DNA of 64,000 bases from contig CAKZYA010000002.1 in the NCBI GenBank assembly GCA_937883755.1, forward strand, positions 186,001-250,000, written 5' to 3'. Origin of the DNA: an uncultured Flammeovirgaceae bacterium (GTDB lineage: Bacteria; Bacteroidota; Bacteroidia; Cytophagales; Cyclobacteriaceae). Below, piece after piece: positions 8,354 through 16,188 of the stretch. Made by a program: the position numbers and the translations under genes. The notes under the pieces are model-generated. The model was not told the DNA's origin. It was given only the letters and a program-made list of their open reading frames with translations, and ran no database searches. Positions within the stretch are counted from its first letter, which is position 1; the number at the start of each line of letters is the position of its first letter.

Positions 8354-8797
8354 ATGTCTAACAACCTAACCGATGAGCAAATACTTCTGACTAGAATTCA
8401 AGATAAACGCCAGGAACTAGCCAGCTACCTTATCAAGCATGAACCTCGCAACTCTCGCCTTATTAACTCTTCCATTATAGCAGGAGCACTGGCCGCAGCC
8501 TTAACTGCTGGACCCGGAGCAGGTGGCGAAGGGTTTATTGATTCTGCAAAAAGCATAATGTCATTTGGGATTCCGGTCTGGCAAGTACTTTGTCTGGCAG
8601 CATCGGCACTTTCGGTGGTAGCCGTCATCGCTAATGGTATGCTAAAGTCAAATAACCTTGCTAATAAAATCACCAAGACTCAAGCTTGTGATGCTAAACT
8701 AGAAGGGCTAGAGACTATGCTTGAGCTAAAGCAAGTTGACTTAGAACAAGCAACTCAGCTTTACACTCAATACCTCACCGAGATTTCACACATCTAA
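8354..8797 (+). CDS. Small membrane protein of unknown function
   Basis: 147 residues. An N-terminal charged helical part (about 1-35) leads into two hydrophobic segments (about 37-57, SIIAGALAAALTAGPGAGG, and about 75-95, VLCLAASALSVVAVIANG), then a long amphipathic C-terminal helix (about 100-147, ACDAKLEGLETMLELKQVDL) with coiled-coil character. This hairpin-plus-coiled-coil layout suggests an oligomeric membrane protein. I recognise no family. It starts 64 bp after the transporter and could share its transcript. Codon use looks like its neighbours, so it is probably a real gene. Confidence 0.65.
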   Translation: MSNNLTDEQILLTRIQDKRQELASYLIKHEPRNSRLINSSIIAGALAAALTAGPGAGGEGFIDSAKSIMSFGIPVWQVLCLAASALSVVAVIANGMLKSNNLANKITKTQACDAKLEGLETMLELKQVDLEQATQLYTQYLTEISHI

Positions 8798-9085
8798 CTA
8801 TTAATTGACAGGGGAAAAGGGGTAAACCACTTTCTTGAAGAATAGCATTTTCATAAAAACAGTTTATGTGACATTTCTTGACTAACTTGTGCGCTGGCCT
8901 GAAAATTCAGCGGGCGTGCGGAAGCCCTTGTGCGGAGAAGCATTGAATTTTCTAGACTTTTTTGGTTCGTTTTTGTGTCAAGACGGGGTCTCCCAGACAA
9001 AAATAAACAGATAATAATGCTCATTTTTGGCATCAGAAGTTTTTATAACAAACCCTGTTTCTTGAAGTGAGCAAAGGAAAAAACA

Positions 9086-12000
9086 CTAAGCTTCATCAGA
9101 CAAACCATACCCACCTCCTCCGGGGGTATGAATGATAAACTGGTCGCCTACTTCTACTTCAGCTTGATCTATGCCATTTAATGTTTTCTGCGAACCATTA
9201 TTCCGAATAATCCACTGACGTCCAATTTCTCCGGCTTCCCCCCCCACCATACCGTAGGGAGCCACTTTCCGATGTTGGGTGAGTACTGTTAATGAGAGTG
9301 GGGCGAGAAATGTAAACTTACGAACAATGCCATTGCCACCTTGCCACTTTCCATTTCCACCGGAGTTAGGTCGTACTGAGAATTCTTCTAATCGTACCGG
9401 ATAGCGAAACTCTAACACTTCTGGATCGGTAATGCGGGTATTGGTCATATGCTGGTGAACTACATCCGCTCCGGCAAACCCATCACCCGCTCCGCTTCCC
9501 CCACCGATAGTTTCATAGTAGCCAAATTGCTCGTTACCGAATAATACATTATTCATCGTACCCTGACTACAAGCCACTACTTCAAACGCTTTCAACAAAG
9601 TATCTACCAGCCGCTGACTGGTTTCGGTATTGCCCCCCACCACTGCCGGGCACTGAGCTGGCTGGTCGCTGAATGTCGGATTGAGCAGAGAGTCTTTAGG
9701 TAACCTGATTTTGACTGATTGAAGTAAGCCCTCATTTAACGGTAAATCTTCATCAAGCAGTAACCGCAACACGTACATCACTGCGCTGTAAACAATGGCG
9801 GGAGTAGCATTCAAGTTATTCGGATGGGTTACTACGCTTCCTAAAAAATCAACTGTGAGCTGATTGTCTGACGATACACTAATCTGTACTTGTAATTGAC
9901 TACCATCGTCTAGCAATTCAGTCGCTTCATAAGAACGCTTCGTCAATTGTTTCAAATAATCTTGTAAGCTATTTTCTGTCTGGAAAGCGATTTGTTGCAT
10001 GTAATGAGCAATGGTATCAGTTCCGTACTGCTTGGCCAACTGTTGTAATGCTTCACCTCCCCAACGGATACTAGCTAGCCCACCATTAAGATCGGCTAGG
10101 TTTTCTTCCACATTCCGAGTAGGGTACTTTCCAGTAGTAAACATCTGTCGGATAGCGTCCCACTGTGCTTCTCCCTGGCGCACCAAATATGTCGGGGCAA
10201 TCACCACTCCTTCTTCTTCCAGACTTGTTGCTTGAGTGGGCATAGAACCCGGACGAGAACCACCAATTTCAGCGTGATGCGCTCGGTTCGCTACATAGCC
10301 AATCAGTTGGTTTTCAAAGTACACTGGGGCGATAAGCGTAACGTCAGGTAAATGAGAGCCACCGTAGCCCGGATGATTGGTGATAATTACATCTCCCTCC
10401 TCTATTAGAATAGCCGAACGCACCGCCCGAACGCACATTCCTAAACTACCGAGATGTACCGGAATATGAGGAGCATTAACAATTAGTTTAGCATCAGCAT
10501 CCAGTAAAGCACAGGAAAAGTCCAGGCGTTCTTTTACGTTTACTGAGAAAGAAGTGCGTTCCAGCAATGTTCCCATACCAGAGGCAACACTTCCAAAGCG
10601 ATTAGTAAACAAGGCTAACTGCACTGCTTCAGGAGCGTCACGGCTAATGCTTCCCTCTTGTTTTTCACCGAAAAGTAACGCATTACGATGACCATCTAAC
10701 TGAACCCGCCACCCCGATTCTATCCAAAGGGTAGTAGTATCACTCAGTACCAAAGCGGGGCCAGAGAAAGACGTTCCTACCCGAAGTTGACCCCAATTGT
10801 ACACGGGCACGGTAACCCAGCCTTGCTGAGTATAGGCTGACTGGGAAGCCCCTGCGTCGGGCAAATACGGTTCACTTTTTTCAGGAATTGGTGGCTTAGG
10901 GGGTAACGTAGAAACTACCACCTTGATTGATTCTAACTCTATTTGCCGATCAGTGAGCCAGTGCCCGTACAGATTTTCGTAACGCTGCCGATAGGCATCA
11001 ATCACTTTATCGAGACGAGTAAAATCTATATCTAATGTACTCTCTTGCCCCTCAAACCGCAGGAATAATTTAACCAGCCGGGTTTCTAGTTCTTCTTCAG
11101 TATAGCCTTCTTGCTGACAAAGTTCTGTCGCTTCTTGACGCAATTGCTCGATCCACTCTTCCACATTGGCTTGGATTTCAGCGTACGGACGAAGTATTTG
11201 ACGGGTAGCAAATCGCTCCAGTACTGCCTGCCCCATACCGTAAGCACTGAGCAGCCCTGCCTCATGCGGAATAATGACCTTTTTCACTCCCAGCAGTAAA
11301 GCAATTTCGCAAGCATGTTGCCCGCCTGCTCCTCCGAATCCCAACAGCGTATAATCGGTTGGGTCAAAACCTTTCTGCACCGAAATACTGCGGACTGCCT
11401 CAGTCATCTTTTCATTGGCAATTTGCAGAAAACCCGCTAGTAATGCTTCATCAGAAATATCACTCGCATCCGGCATATTTTCTTTGATATTATCTAATGC
11501 TCGCTGAGCATGATCCCGGTTAATTGGTATGCCGAACTTATCTTCCCGTAATCTTCCTAGCAACAGGTTTACATCAGTGATGGTGAGCGGCCCGCCTTGC
11601 CCGTAGCAAGCCGGACCAGGATAAGCTCCAGCACTTTCTGGCCCAACGGCTAACGCACCGTTTTTGTACTGGCAAATCGAGCCGCCACCCGCCGCTACCG
11701 TCTCAATCGCTAAAGCCGGTGAAGTAATCTCAGCGTCGCCTACTTTGGTTACGTACTGATAATCATATTCCTCATCGTAGCGAGAAACATCAGTACTGGT
11801 ACCTCCCATGTCCAGGGAGAGTAATCGCTGAAAATCCGGGAATTGTGATTGAACCTGTTTAAGTACGCTAACTGCCCCAACGACTCCTCCGGCCGGACCA
11901 CTAAGCAAACTATCTTTAGGCTGAAACAAATTAGCATCCGCTAACCCGCCAGCACTACTCATCACCTTCAGGCTACCATCCGGAACATGCTTGCCAATGC

Positions 12001-12886
12001 GATCCAGATAATGGTGGATGATAGGGGCGAGATAGGCATTAACCAAAGCAGTGGAAGCACGGGGAACAATCTTCTGAGAGGGAGAAAGTTGAGATGAAAC
12101 CGAAACATAGGGAAATTTCTCCTTAGGCAACACCCTGGCTAATTGCTGCTCATGTGTCGGGTTACAATAGCTGTGCATCAGAGCAATAGCCACTGATTCA
12201 GGTTGAGAAGTAGCTAGTTGCTGCTGTACCCGGTTCATTTCATCTTCAGCCAGCAAAACAACCGCATCTCCCTCAGCATTCAGTCGCTCGTCTACTTCAA
12301 TTACGTTCTCGTAGTAAGGAGCAGGTTTTTGAATATTTAGTGAAAAGATGTGCGGGCGTTGTTGCGTACCAATTACTAGTAAATCTTTAAACCCTTTGGT
12401 GACGAGTAAAGTAGTTTTGGCTCCTTTCCTCTCTAACAAGGCGTTAGTACCCCGGGTGGTACCCAAGCGCATTTCCATCGGTGGTAATGACTGATTGATC
12501 GGGGTGGCAGTTGCCAGTCGAGCAGCTAGTACCGGAGCTTCTTCGTGAGCTGTCAGGGAAAAATCGCTGCCGGTAAATTCTTCAGTCAGTGGCTCGCTGA
12601 AGATGATAGAGCTATCTTCAGGATTAAACTGCTGAATTAGATAAGATTGGGAAGGAGAAATTTGCAGGGTGTAGGCGTTGAGTAAATCAGGTTGGCTAAT
12701 GTGCCAGTTCTGTTTGATTTTCCAACGTGTAGAGTTGATGCTTTCTAGCAGTTTTCCGCGTAGTGTACCATCGCTGAGGACTTTCACTCGGTGAAGGTTT
12801 CCCTGAGGACTATGAGCCAGGCAATCAGTAAAAGTCCCTCCGGTATCTACCCAGATTTTCCACCGATTAGCTGATTGGGTAGCCAT
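9086..12886 (-). CDS. Hydantoinase A/B fusion (5-oxoprolinase-type)
   Basis: 1266 residues, the length of single-chain ATP-dependent 5-oxoprolinase. The N-terminal half is HyuA-like: IWVDTGGTFTDCLAH at 9-23, RLGTTRGTNALLERKGAKT, then LSLDMGGTSTDVS and an AGGGSICQ loop of the actin-like ATPase fold. The C-terminal half (about 755-1266) is HyuB-like: LFTNRFGSVASGMGTLLERT, VITNHPGYGGSHLPDVTLI, ANRAHHAEIGG, and GGGSGAGDGFAGADVVHQHM. The reaction in the family is ATP-driven opening of 5-oxoproline to glutamate, or of a hydantoin. Many bacteria split this enzyme into two genes; here it is one. Five bp separate it from the upstream gldH stop, so it may be transcribed from the ricT-gldH side. Confidence 0.9.
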   Translation of the reverse strand: MATQSANRWKIWVDTGGTFTDCLAHSPQGNLHRVKVLSDGTLRGKLLESINSTRWKIKQNWHISQPDLLNAYTLQISPSQSYLIQQFNPEDSSIIFSEPLTEEFTGSDFSLTAHEEAPVLAARLATATPINQSLPPMEMRLGTTRGTNALLERKGAKTTLLVTKGFKDLLVIGTQQRPHIFSLNIQKPAPYYENVIEVDERLNAEGDAVVLLAEDEMNRVQQQLATSQPESVAIALMHSYCNPTHEQQLARVLPKEKFPYVSVSSQLSPSQKIVPRASTALVNAYLAPIIHHYLDRIGKHVPDGSLKVMSSAGGLADANLFQPKDSLLSGPAGGVVGAVSVLKQVQSQFPDFQRLLSLDMGGTSTDVSRYDEEYDYQYVTKVGDAEITSPALAIETVAAGGGSICQYKNGALAVGPESAGAYPGPACYGQGGPLTITDVNLLLGRLREDKFGIPINRDHAQRALDNIKENMPDASDISDEALLAGFLQIANEKMTEAVRSISVQKGFDPTDYTLLGFGGAGGQHACEIALLLGVKKVIIPHEAGLLSAYGMGQAVLERFATRQILRPYAEIQANVEEWIEQLRQEATELCQQEGYTEEELETRLVKLFLRFEGQESTLDIDFTRLDKVIDAYRQRYENLYGHWLTDRQIELESIKVVVSTLPPKPPIPEKSEPYLPDAGASQSAYTQQGWVTVPVYNWGQLRVGTSFSGPALVLSDTTTLWIESGWRVQLDGHRNALLFGEKQEGSISRDAPEAVQLALFTNRFGSVASGMGTLLERTSFSVNVKERLDFSCALLDADAKLIVNAPHIPVHLGSLGMCVRAVRSAILIEEGDVIITNHPGYGGSHLPDVTLIAPVYFENQLIGYVANRAHHAEIGGSRPGSMPTQATSLEEEGVVIAPTYLVRQGEAQWDAIRQMFTTGKYPTRNVEENLADLNGGLASIRWGGEALQQLAKQYGTDTIAHYMQQIAFQTENSLQDYLKQLTKRSYEATELLDDGSQLQVQISVSSDNQLTVDFLGSVVTHPNNLNATPAIVYSAVMYVLRLLLDEDLPLNEGLLQSVKIRLPKDSLLNPTFSDQPAQCPAVVGGNTETSQRLVDTLLKAFEVVACSQGTMNNVLFGNEQFGYYETIGGGSGAGDGFAGADVVHQHMTNTRITDPEVLEFRYPVRLEEFSVRPNSGGNGKWQGGNGIVRKFTFLAPLSLTVLTQHRKVAPYGMVGGEAGEIGRQWIIRNNGSQKTLNGIDQAEVEVGDQFIIHTPGGGGYGLSDEA

Positions 12887-12891
12887 TACTG

Positions 12892-13404
12892 TTAGTTATC
12901 ACCCGCCACTTCTACCCGCACCCCTACCGACAAAATTTCGGGTAAAGTATCGCGGCGCATATACTGCTGAAGGCGAATCTGGTACATCCCGGCTGTATCG
13001 AACTGATAACCAGGTAGGGCAAGTATCTGATGAGAGAAAATATCACCCAGACCACTTCCGTAAGGTTTACCCGTTCTAGGCTCAAATAGATCCATTTGAT
13101 AAAGGTCTTCCTGGATGACATTGCCCATCGTATCTTCCAGATAGTAGGTGAGATATAAGTTGCGGAAAGGGTACGAAACGGTGTTCCGTACATTCCAGTA
13201 GATATTGTACGGTTGTGCCGAATCATCTACCTGAAACCGAAATACTGGTAAACTATCGGCTGCCCAGGCTTTTTGGTCGAAATTGACATTTTCCTCGTAC
13301 AGACGATTTTCATCGCAGCTGGACAAGGTTAGTGAAAAGATGACAACCAAGAAGAATAAGAAAGTCCGGTGAAAGCAAAGAATCGGGTTTGAGGATAATT
13401 TCAT
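12892..13404 (-). CDS. gldH: Gliding motility lipoprotein GldH
   Basis: 170 residues. Signal peptide with lipobox ending TLSSC, so lipidation at Cys30. The body matches GldH: DSLPVFRFQVDDSAQPYNIY, RNLYLTYYL, then the family hallmark DLFEPRTGKPYGSGLGDIFS followed by AGMYQIRLQQYMR. GldH is an envelope lipoprotein required for gliding in Flavobacterium johnsoniae and is a marker for the gliding/type IX secretion lineage. The ricT gene lies 45 bp upstream on the same strand, the usual Bacteroidota pairing. Confidence 0.92.
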   Translation of the reverse strand: MKLSSNPILCFHRTFLFFLVVIFSLTLSSCDENRLYEENVNFDQKAWAADSLPVFRFQVDDSAQPYNIYWNVRNTVSYPFRNLYLTYYLEDTMGNVIQEDLYQMDLFEPRTGKPYGSGLGDIFSHQILALPGYQFDTAGMYQIRLQQYMRRDTLPEILSVGVRVEVAGDN

Positions 13405-13449
13405 TGCTAGCTGATAGTAATTAGAACAGAATGCAACTGGCGGGCAAAT

Positions 13450-14568
13450 TTAACCTTTTTTCTTTCGCTTCTTCCGGCGCTTGTTTTTATTCTGCTTCTT
13501 TTGGAATTTTTTGTCCATATTCACTAGATCGTTGTTCAAAACAACTGAATCAGACTTCACTGCCACATGATCTTCTACTAGTGTATCAGGAAATGTCCCT
13601 TTAGCATTCAGCTCTAGCACTTCGCGTACCCGCTGGGCACTTAGGGGTATCCAGGCACTTTCTCCGGCAAAGCTGAACCACATCGTTCGTTTGAAGATAT
13701 CGGTTTTTTGCAGTATGGCTTCTCCCTTTCGGGTTTTCAGCGGTCTGTTTACTTCAGGAATGTGCTTGAGTGCATTCATGTACGTCTCCAACTCATAATT
13801 CAGGCAGCACTTAAGCCGTCCGCATTGCCCTGATAATTTACTGGGGTTTAAAGATAAATTCTGATAACGAGCAGCTGAAGTAGAAACGCTTTTAAAATCC
13901 GACAGCCAGGTAGAGCAGCAGAGCTCCCGCCCACAGGAACCGATACCCCCGATGCGTCCAGCTTCTTGTCGCAAACTAATCTGGCGCATCTCAATACGAA
14001 TACGAAATTCCCCGGCTAGTACTTTTATGAGTTCCCGAAAATCAACTCGGCTATCGGCTGAGTAGTAGAAGGTAGCTTTATTATTATCGGCTTGATATTC
14101 TACATCCGAGAGCTTCATAGAAAGTCCCATTTTCTGGATAATCTCCCGGGTGCGGTACATAGTGGGCATCTCCCGGTTGCGGACTTTCTCTAGCTTTTCA
14201 AGATCTTGATCAGTAGCTACCCGGTAAATAGCGCGAATCTGATCATTATTAGGCACTTTCTTCTTCTGCATCTGAAGCCGTACCAATTCGCCTTGCAACG
14301 ATATATAACCAATGTGGTAACCGTTAGTCACATCTACCACTACTGGGTCACCCGTGGTAAGAGATAAGTCTTTAGTATTGCGAAAAAAGTCTTTACGACC
14401 GTTTTTAAATTTAACTTCTACAATATCGAAAGTATTGAGCGAAGGAAACTCCATATTGGAGAGCCAGTCGAATACATTCATTTTATTGCACCCTCCGGTG
14501 CCACAGCCACCATTGCTTCGGCAGCCTTTTACTGTACTATTGCTGGTGCTACAAGTACTACATCCCAT
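13450..14568 (-). CDS. ricT: RicT/YaaT-family PSP1 protein
   Basis: 372 residues. A Cys-rich N-terminal segment (C3, C6, C16, C22, C27) precedes the PSP1 core. The core keeps the paired motifs SCGRELCCSTWL (C212, C217, C218) and QCGRLKCCLNYE (C249, C254, C255), which in Bacillus RicT take part in iron-sulfur cluster binding with RicA and RicF. The C-terminus is a Lys/Arg-rich tail (KKFQKKQNKNKRRKKRKKKG) suggesting RNA contact. The Bacillus complex governs mRNA processing by RNase Y; RicA and RicF are not seen here and the Bacteroidota role is unknown. It is immediately upstream of gldH. Confidence 0.88.
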   Translation of the reverse strand: MGCSTCSTSNSTVKGCRSNGGCGTGGCNKMNVFDWLSNMEFPSLNTFDIVEVKFKNGRKDFFRNTKDLSLTTGDPVVVDVTNGYHIGYISLQGELVRLQMQKKKVPNNDQIRAIYRVATDQDLEKLEKVRNREMPTMYRTREIIQKMGLSMKLSDVEYQADNNKATFYYSADSRVDFRELIKVLAGEFRIRIEMRQISLRQEAGRIGGIGSCGRELCCSTWLSDFKSVSTSAARYQNLSLNPSKLSGQCGRLKCCLNYELETYMNALKHIPEVNRPLKTRKGEAILQKTDIFKRTMWFSFAGESAWIPLSAQRVREVLELNAKGTFPDTLVEDHVAVKSDSVVLNNDLVNMDKKFQKKQNKNKRRKKRKKKG

Positions 14569-14721
14569 ATCATCCTCTGTATATTTAGTCAGAAGGCAAA
14601 TTACCTTCCTATTTGAAGTTTCTAATAAAACTAACCAGATGTCCAGTTACTTCTTTGAGAGTCAGTTAACTAGGACACTGCGTAAAATACTAGGATTTTG
14701 GATAAAAACGAATTGACAGCC

Positions 14722-16032
14722 TTATTTTCCAGAAGGTGAGTAGCGTAAAATATCTTGCCCGATATCTTTTCGATAGTAGATATCCTCCCAGTTAAGCTGA
14801 TTTACTTGATGATAGGCTAACTCCAGTGCAGACTCTAGTTGATCGTGAAGAGCTGTAACCGCTAGCACCCGCCCCCCGTTAGTAACCACCTGCCCTGACT
14901 CCTCCTTCGTTCCAGCGTGGAATACCAAACTATCGGATGCTTCGGATAAACCCGTAATTGGCTTACCTTTTTCGTAGCTTCCCGGATACCCACCCGATAC
15001 CATTACCACTGTAGCGGCAGCCTGTGATCTAATTTGTACTGATGTTTCAACCAGTTGTTGTCGAGCAGTTGCTCTCAACAGCTCAACCAAATCACTTTCT
15101 AGGCGAGGTAGAATAGCCTGGGTTTCCGGATCGCCCAAACGCACATTGTACTCAATCACATAAGGGCTTCCGTTTACATTCATTAGTCCTAGAAAGATAA
15201 AACCTCGATAGTCAATATCTTCTTTAGCTAACCCCTGAATTGTAGGCTCTACAATTTGGGTTTTTACTTTGGTAAGAAATTCTTCGTTAGCAAATGGCAC
15301 GGGAGAGACAGCTCCCATACCGCCAGTGTTAGGTCCAGTATCATTTTCACCAATACGTTTGTAGTCTTTAGCTTCGGGCAGTAAATGGTAACTTTTTCCA
15401 TCGGTCAGTACAAATACTGATAGCTCTATTCCTTCCAGAAACTCTTCAATAACTACTTTCTGACTAGCCTGACCAAACTTCTGGTGCTGAAGCATATCCC
15501 GCAATGTCTGGCTAGCTTCTTCCTCAGTCGTACAGATAATCACCCCTTTACCAGCCGCAAGTCCATCAGCTTTTAGTACGACAGGTAAGTTATGATCTTT
15601 CAGATATTCCAATCCTGCATCCAGTTCATCAGCGACAAATGTACGCGACGCAGCCGTAGGAATGCTATTCCGCTGCATAAACTGCTTAGCAAAGTCTTTA
15701 CTACCTTCTAGCTCTGCCCCCGCCTGGGTAGGGCCAACCACTAGAACGTCGGTAGTTGATGGATTACTTTTTAAAAAGTCTGTTACTCCGGCTACCAGTG
15801 GAGCTTCAGGCCCTACAACCACTAACTCAATGTTCTCCTGCTGAATAAAGACTGCCACTCGCTGAAAATCAGCCTGATCGTAACCATTCTTTATAAGTGT
15901 TTCTGAAGTATTAAACTGAACAGTACCTGCGTTGCCAGGTGTAACAAAAAGCCGATTGCAATGGGGGCTTTGACTTATTTTCCAGGCCAATGCGTGCTCA
16001 CGCCCTCCCGAGCCAAGTAGTAGAATATTCAT
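14722..16032 (-). CDS. purD: Phosphoribosylamine-glycine ligase
   Basis: 436 residues, full length for PurD. Start MNILLLGSGGREHALAWKI is the family's N-terminal signature. ATP-grasp features follow: LPVVLKADGLAAGKGV, EEFLEGIELSVFVL, NTGGMGAVSPVP and EYNVRLGDPETQ. It joins phosphoribosylamine to glycine with ATP, second step of de novo purine synthesis, in the cytoplasm. It stands alone here with no other pur gene, 153 bp upstream of ricT on the same strand. Confidence 0.96.
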   Translation of the reverse strand: MNILLLGSGGREHALAWKISQSPHCNRLFVTPGNAGTVQFNTSETLIKNGYDQADFQRVAVFIQQENIELVVVGPEAPLVAGVTDFLKSNPSTTDVLVVGPTQAGAELEGSKDFAKQFMQRNSIPTAASRTFVADELDAGLEYLKDHNLPVVLKADGLAAGKGVIICTTEEEASQTLRDMLQHQKFGQASQKVVIEEFLEGIELSVFVLTDGKSYHLLPEAKDYKRIGENDTGPNTGGMGAVSPVPFANEEFLTKVKTQIVEPTIQGLAKEDIDYRGFIFLGLMNVNGSPYVIEYNVRLGDPETQAILPRLESDLVELLRATARQQLVETSVQIRSQAAATVVMVSGGYPGSYEKGKPITGLSEASDSLVFHAGTKEESGQVVTNGGRVLAVTALHDQLESALELAYHQVNQLNWEDIYYRKDIGQDILRYSPSGK

Positions 16033-16188
16033 GGGTTAGGTTTTAGGGCGTAAAGCTAAGGAATAGAACGGAAACCGGAAAACGAAAACCCGAGAGTGCA
16101 ATGCTCAAACTGAGTCAGAAAAAACGGGCTATATTACTATTCGGAGTTTCGTTTGATCGGAAATTTCGTAGGCTTGCTCGTCAGCAGA

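Noticed and set aside
8851-9033. Small minus-strand ORF, 60 codons
   Set aside because: No recognisable features and no start signal; I treat the gap as noncoding.
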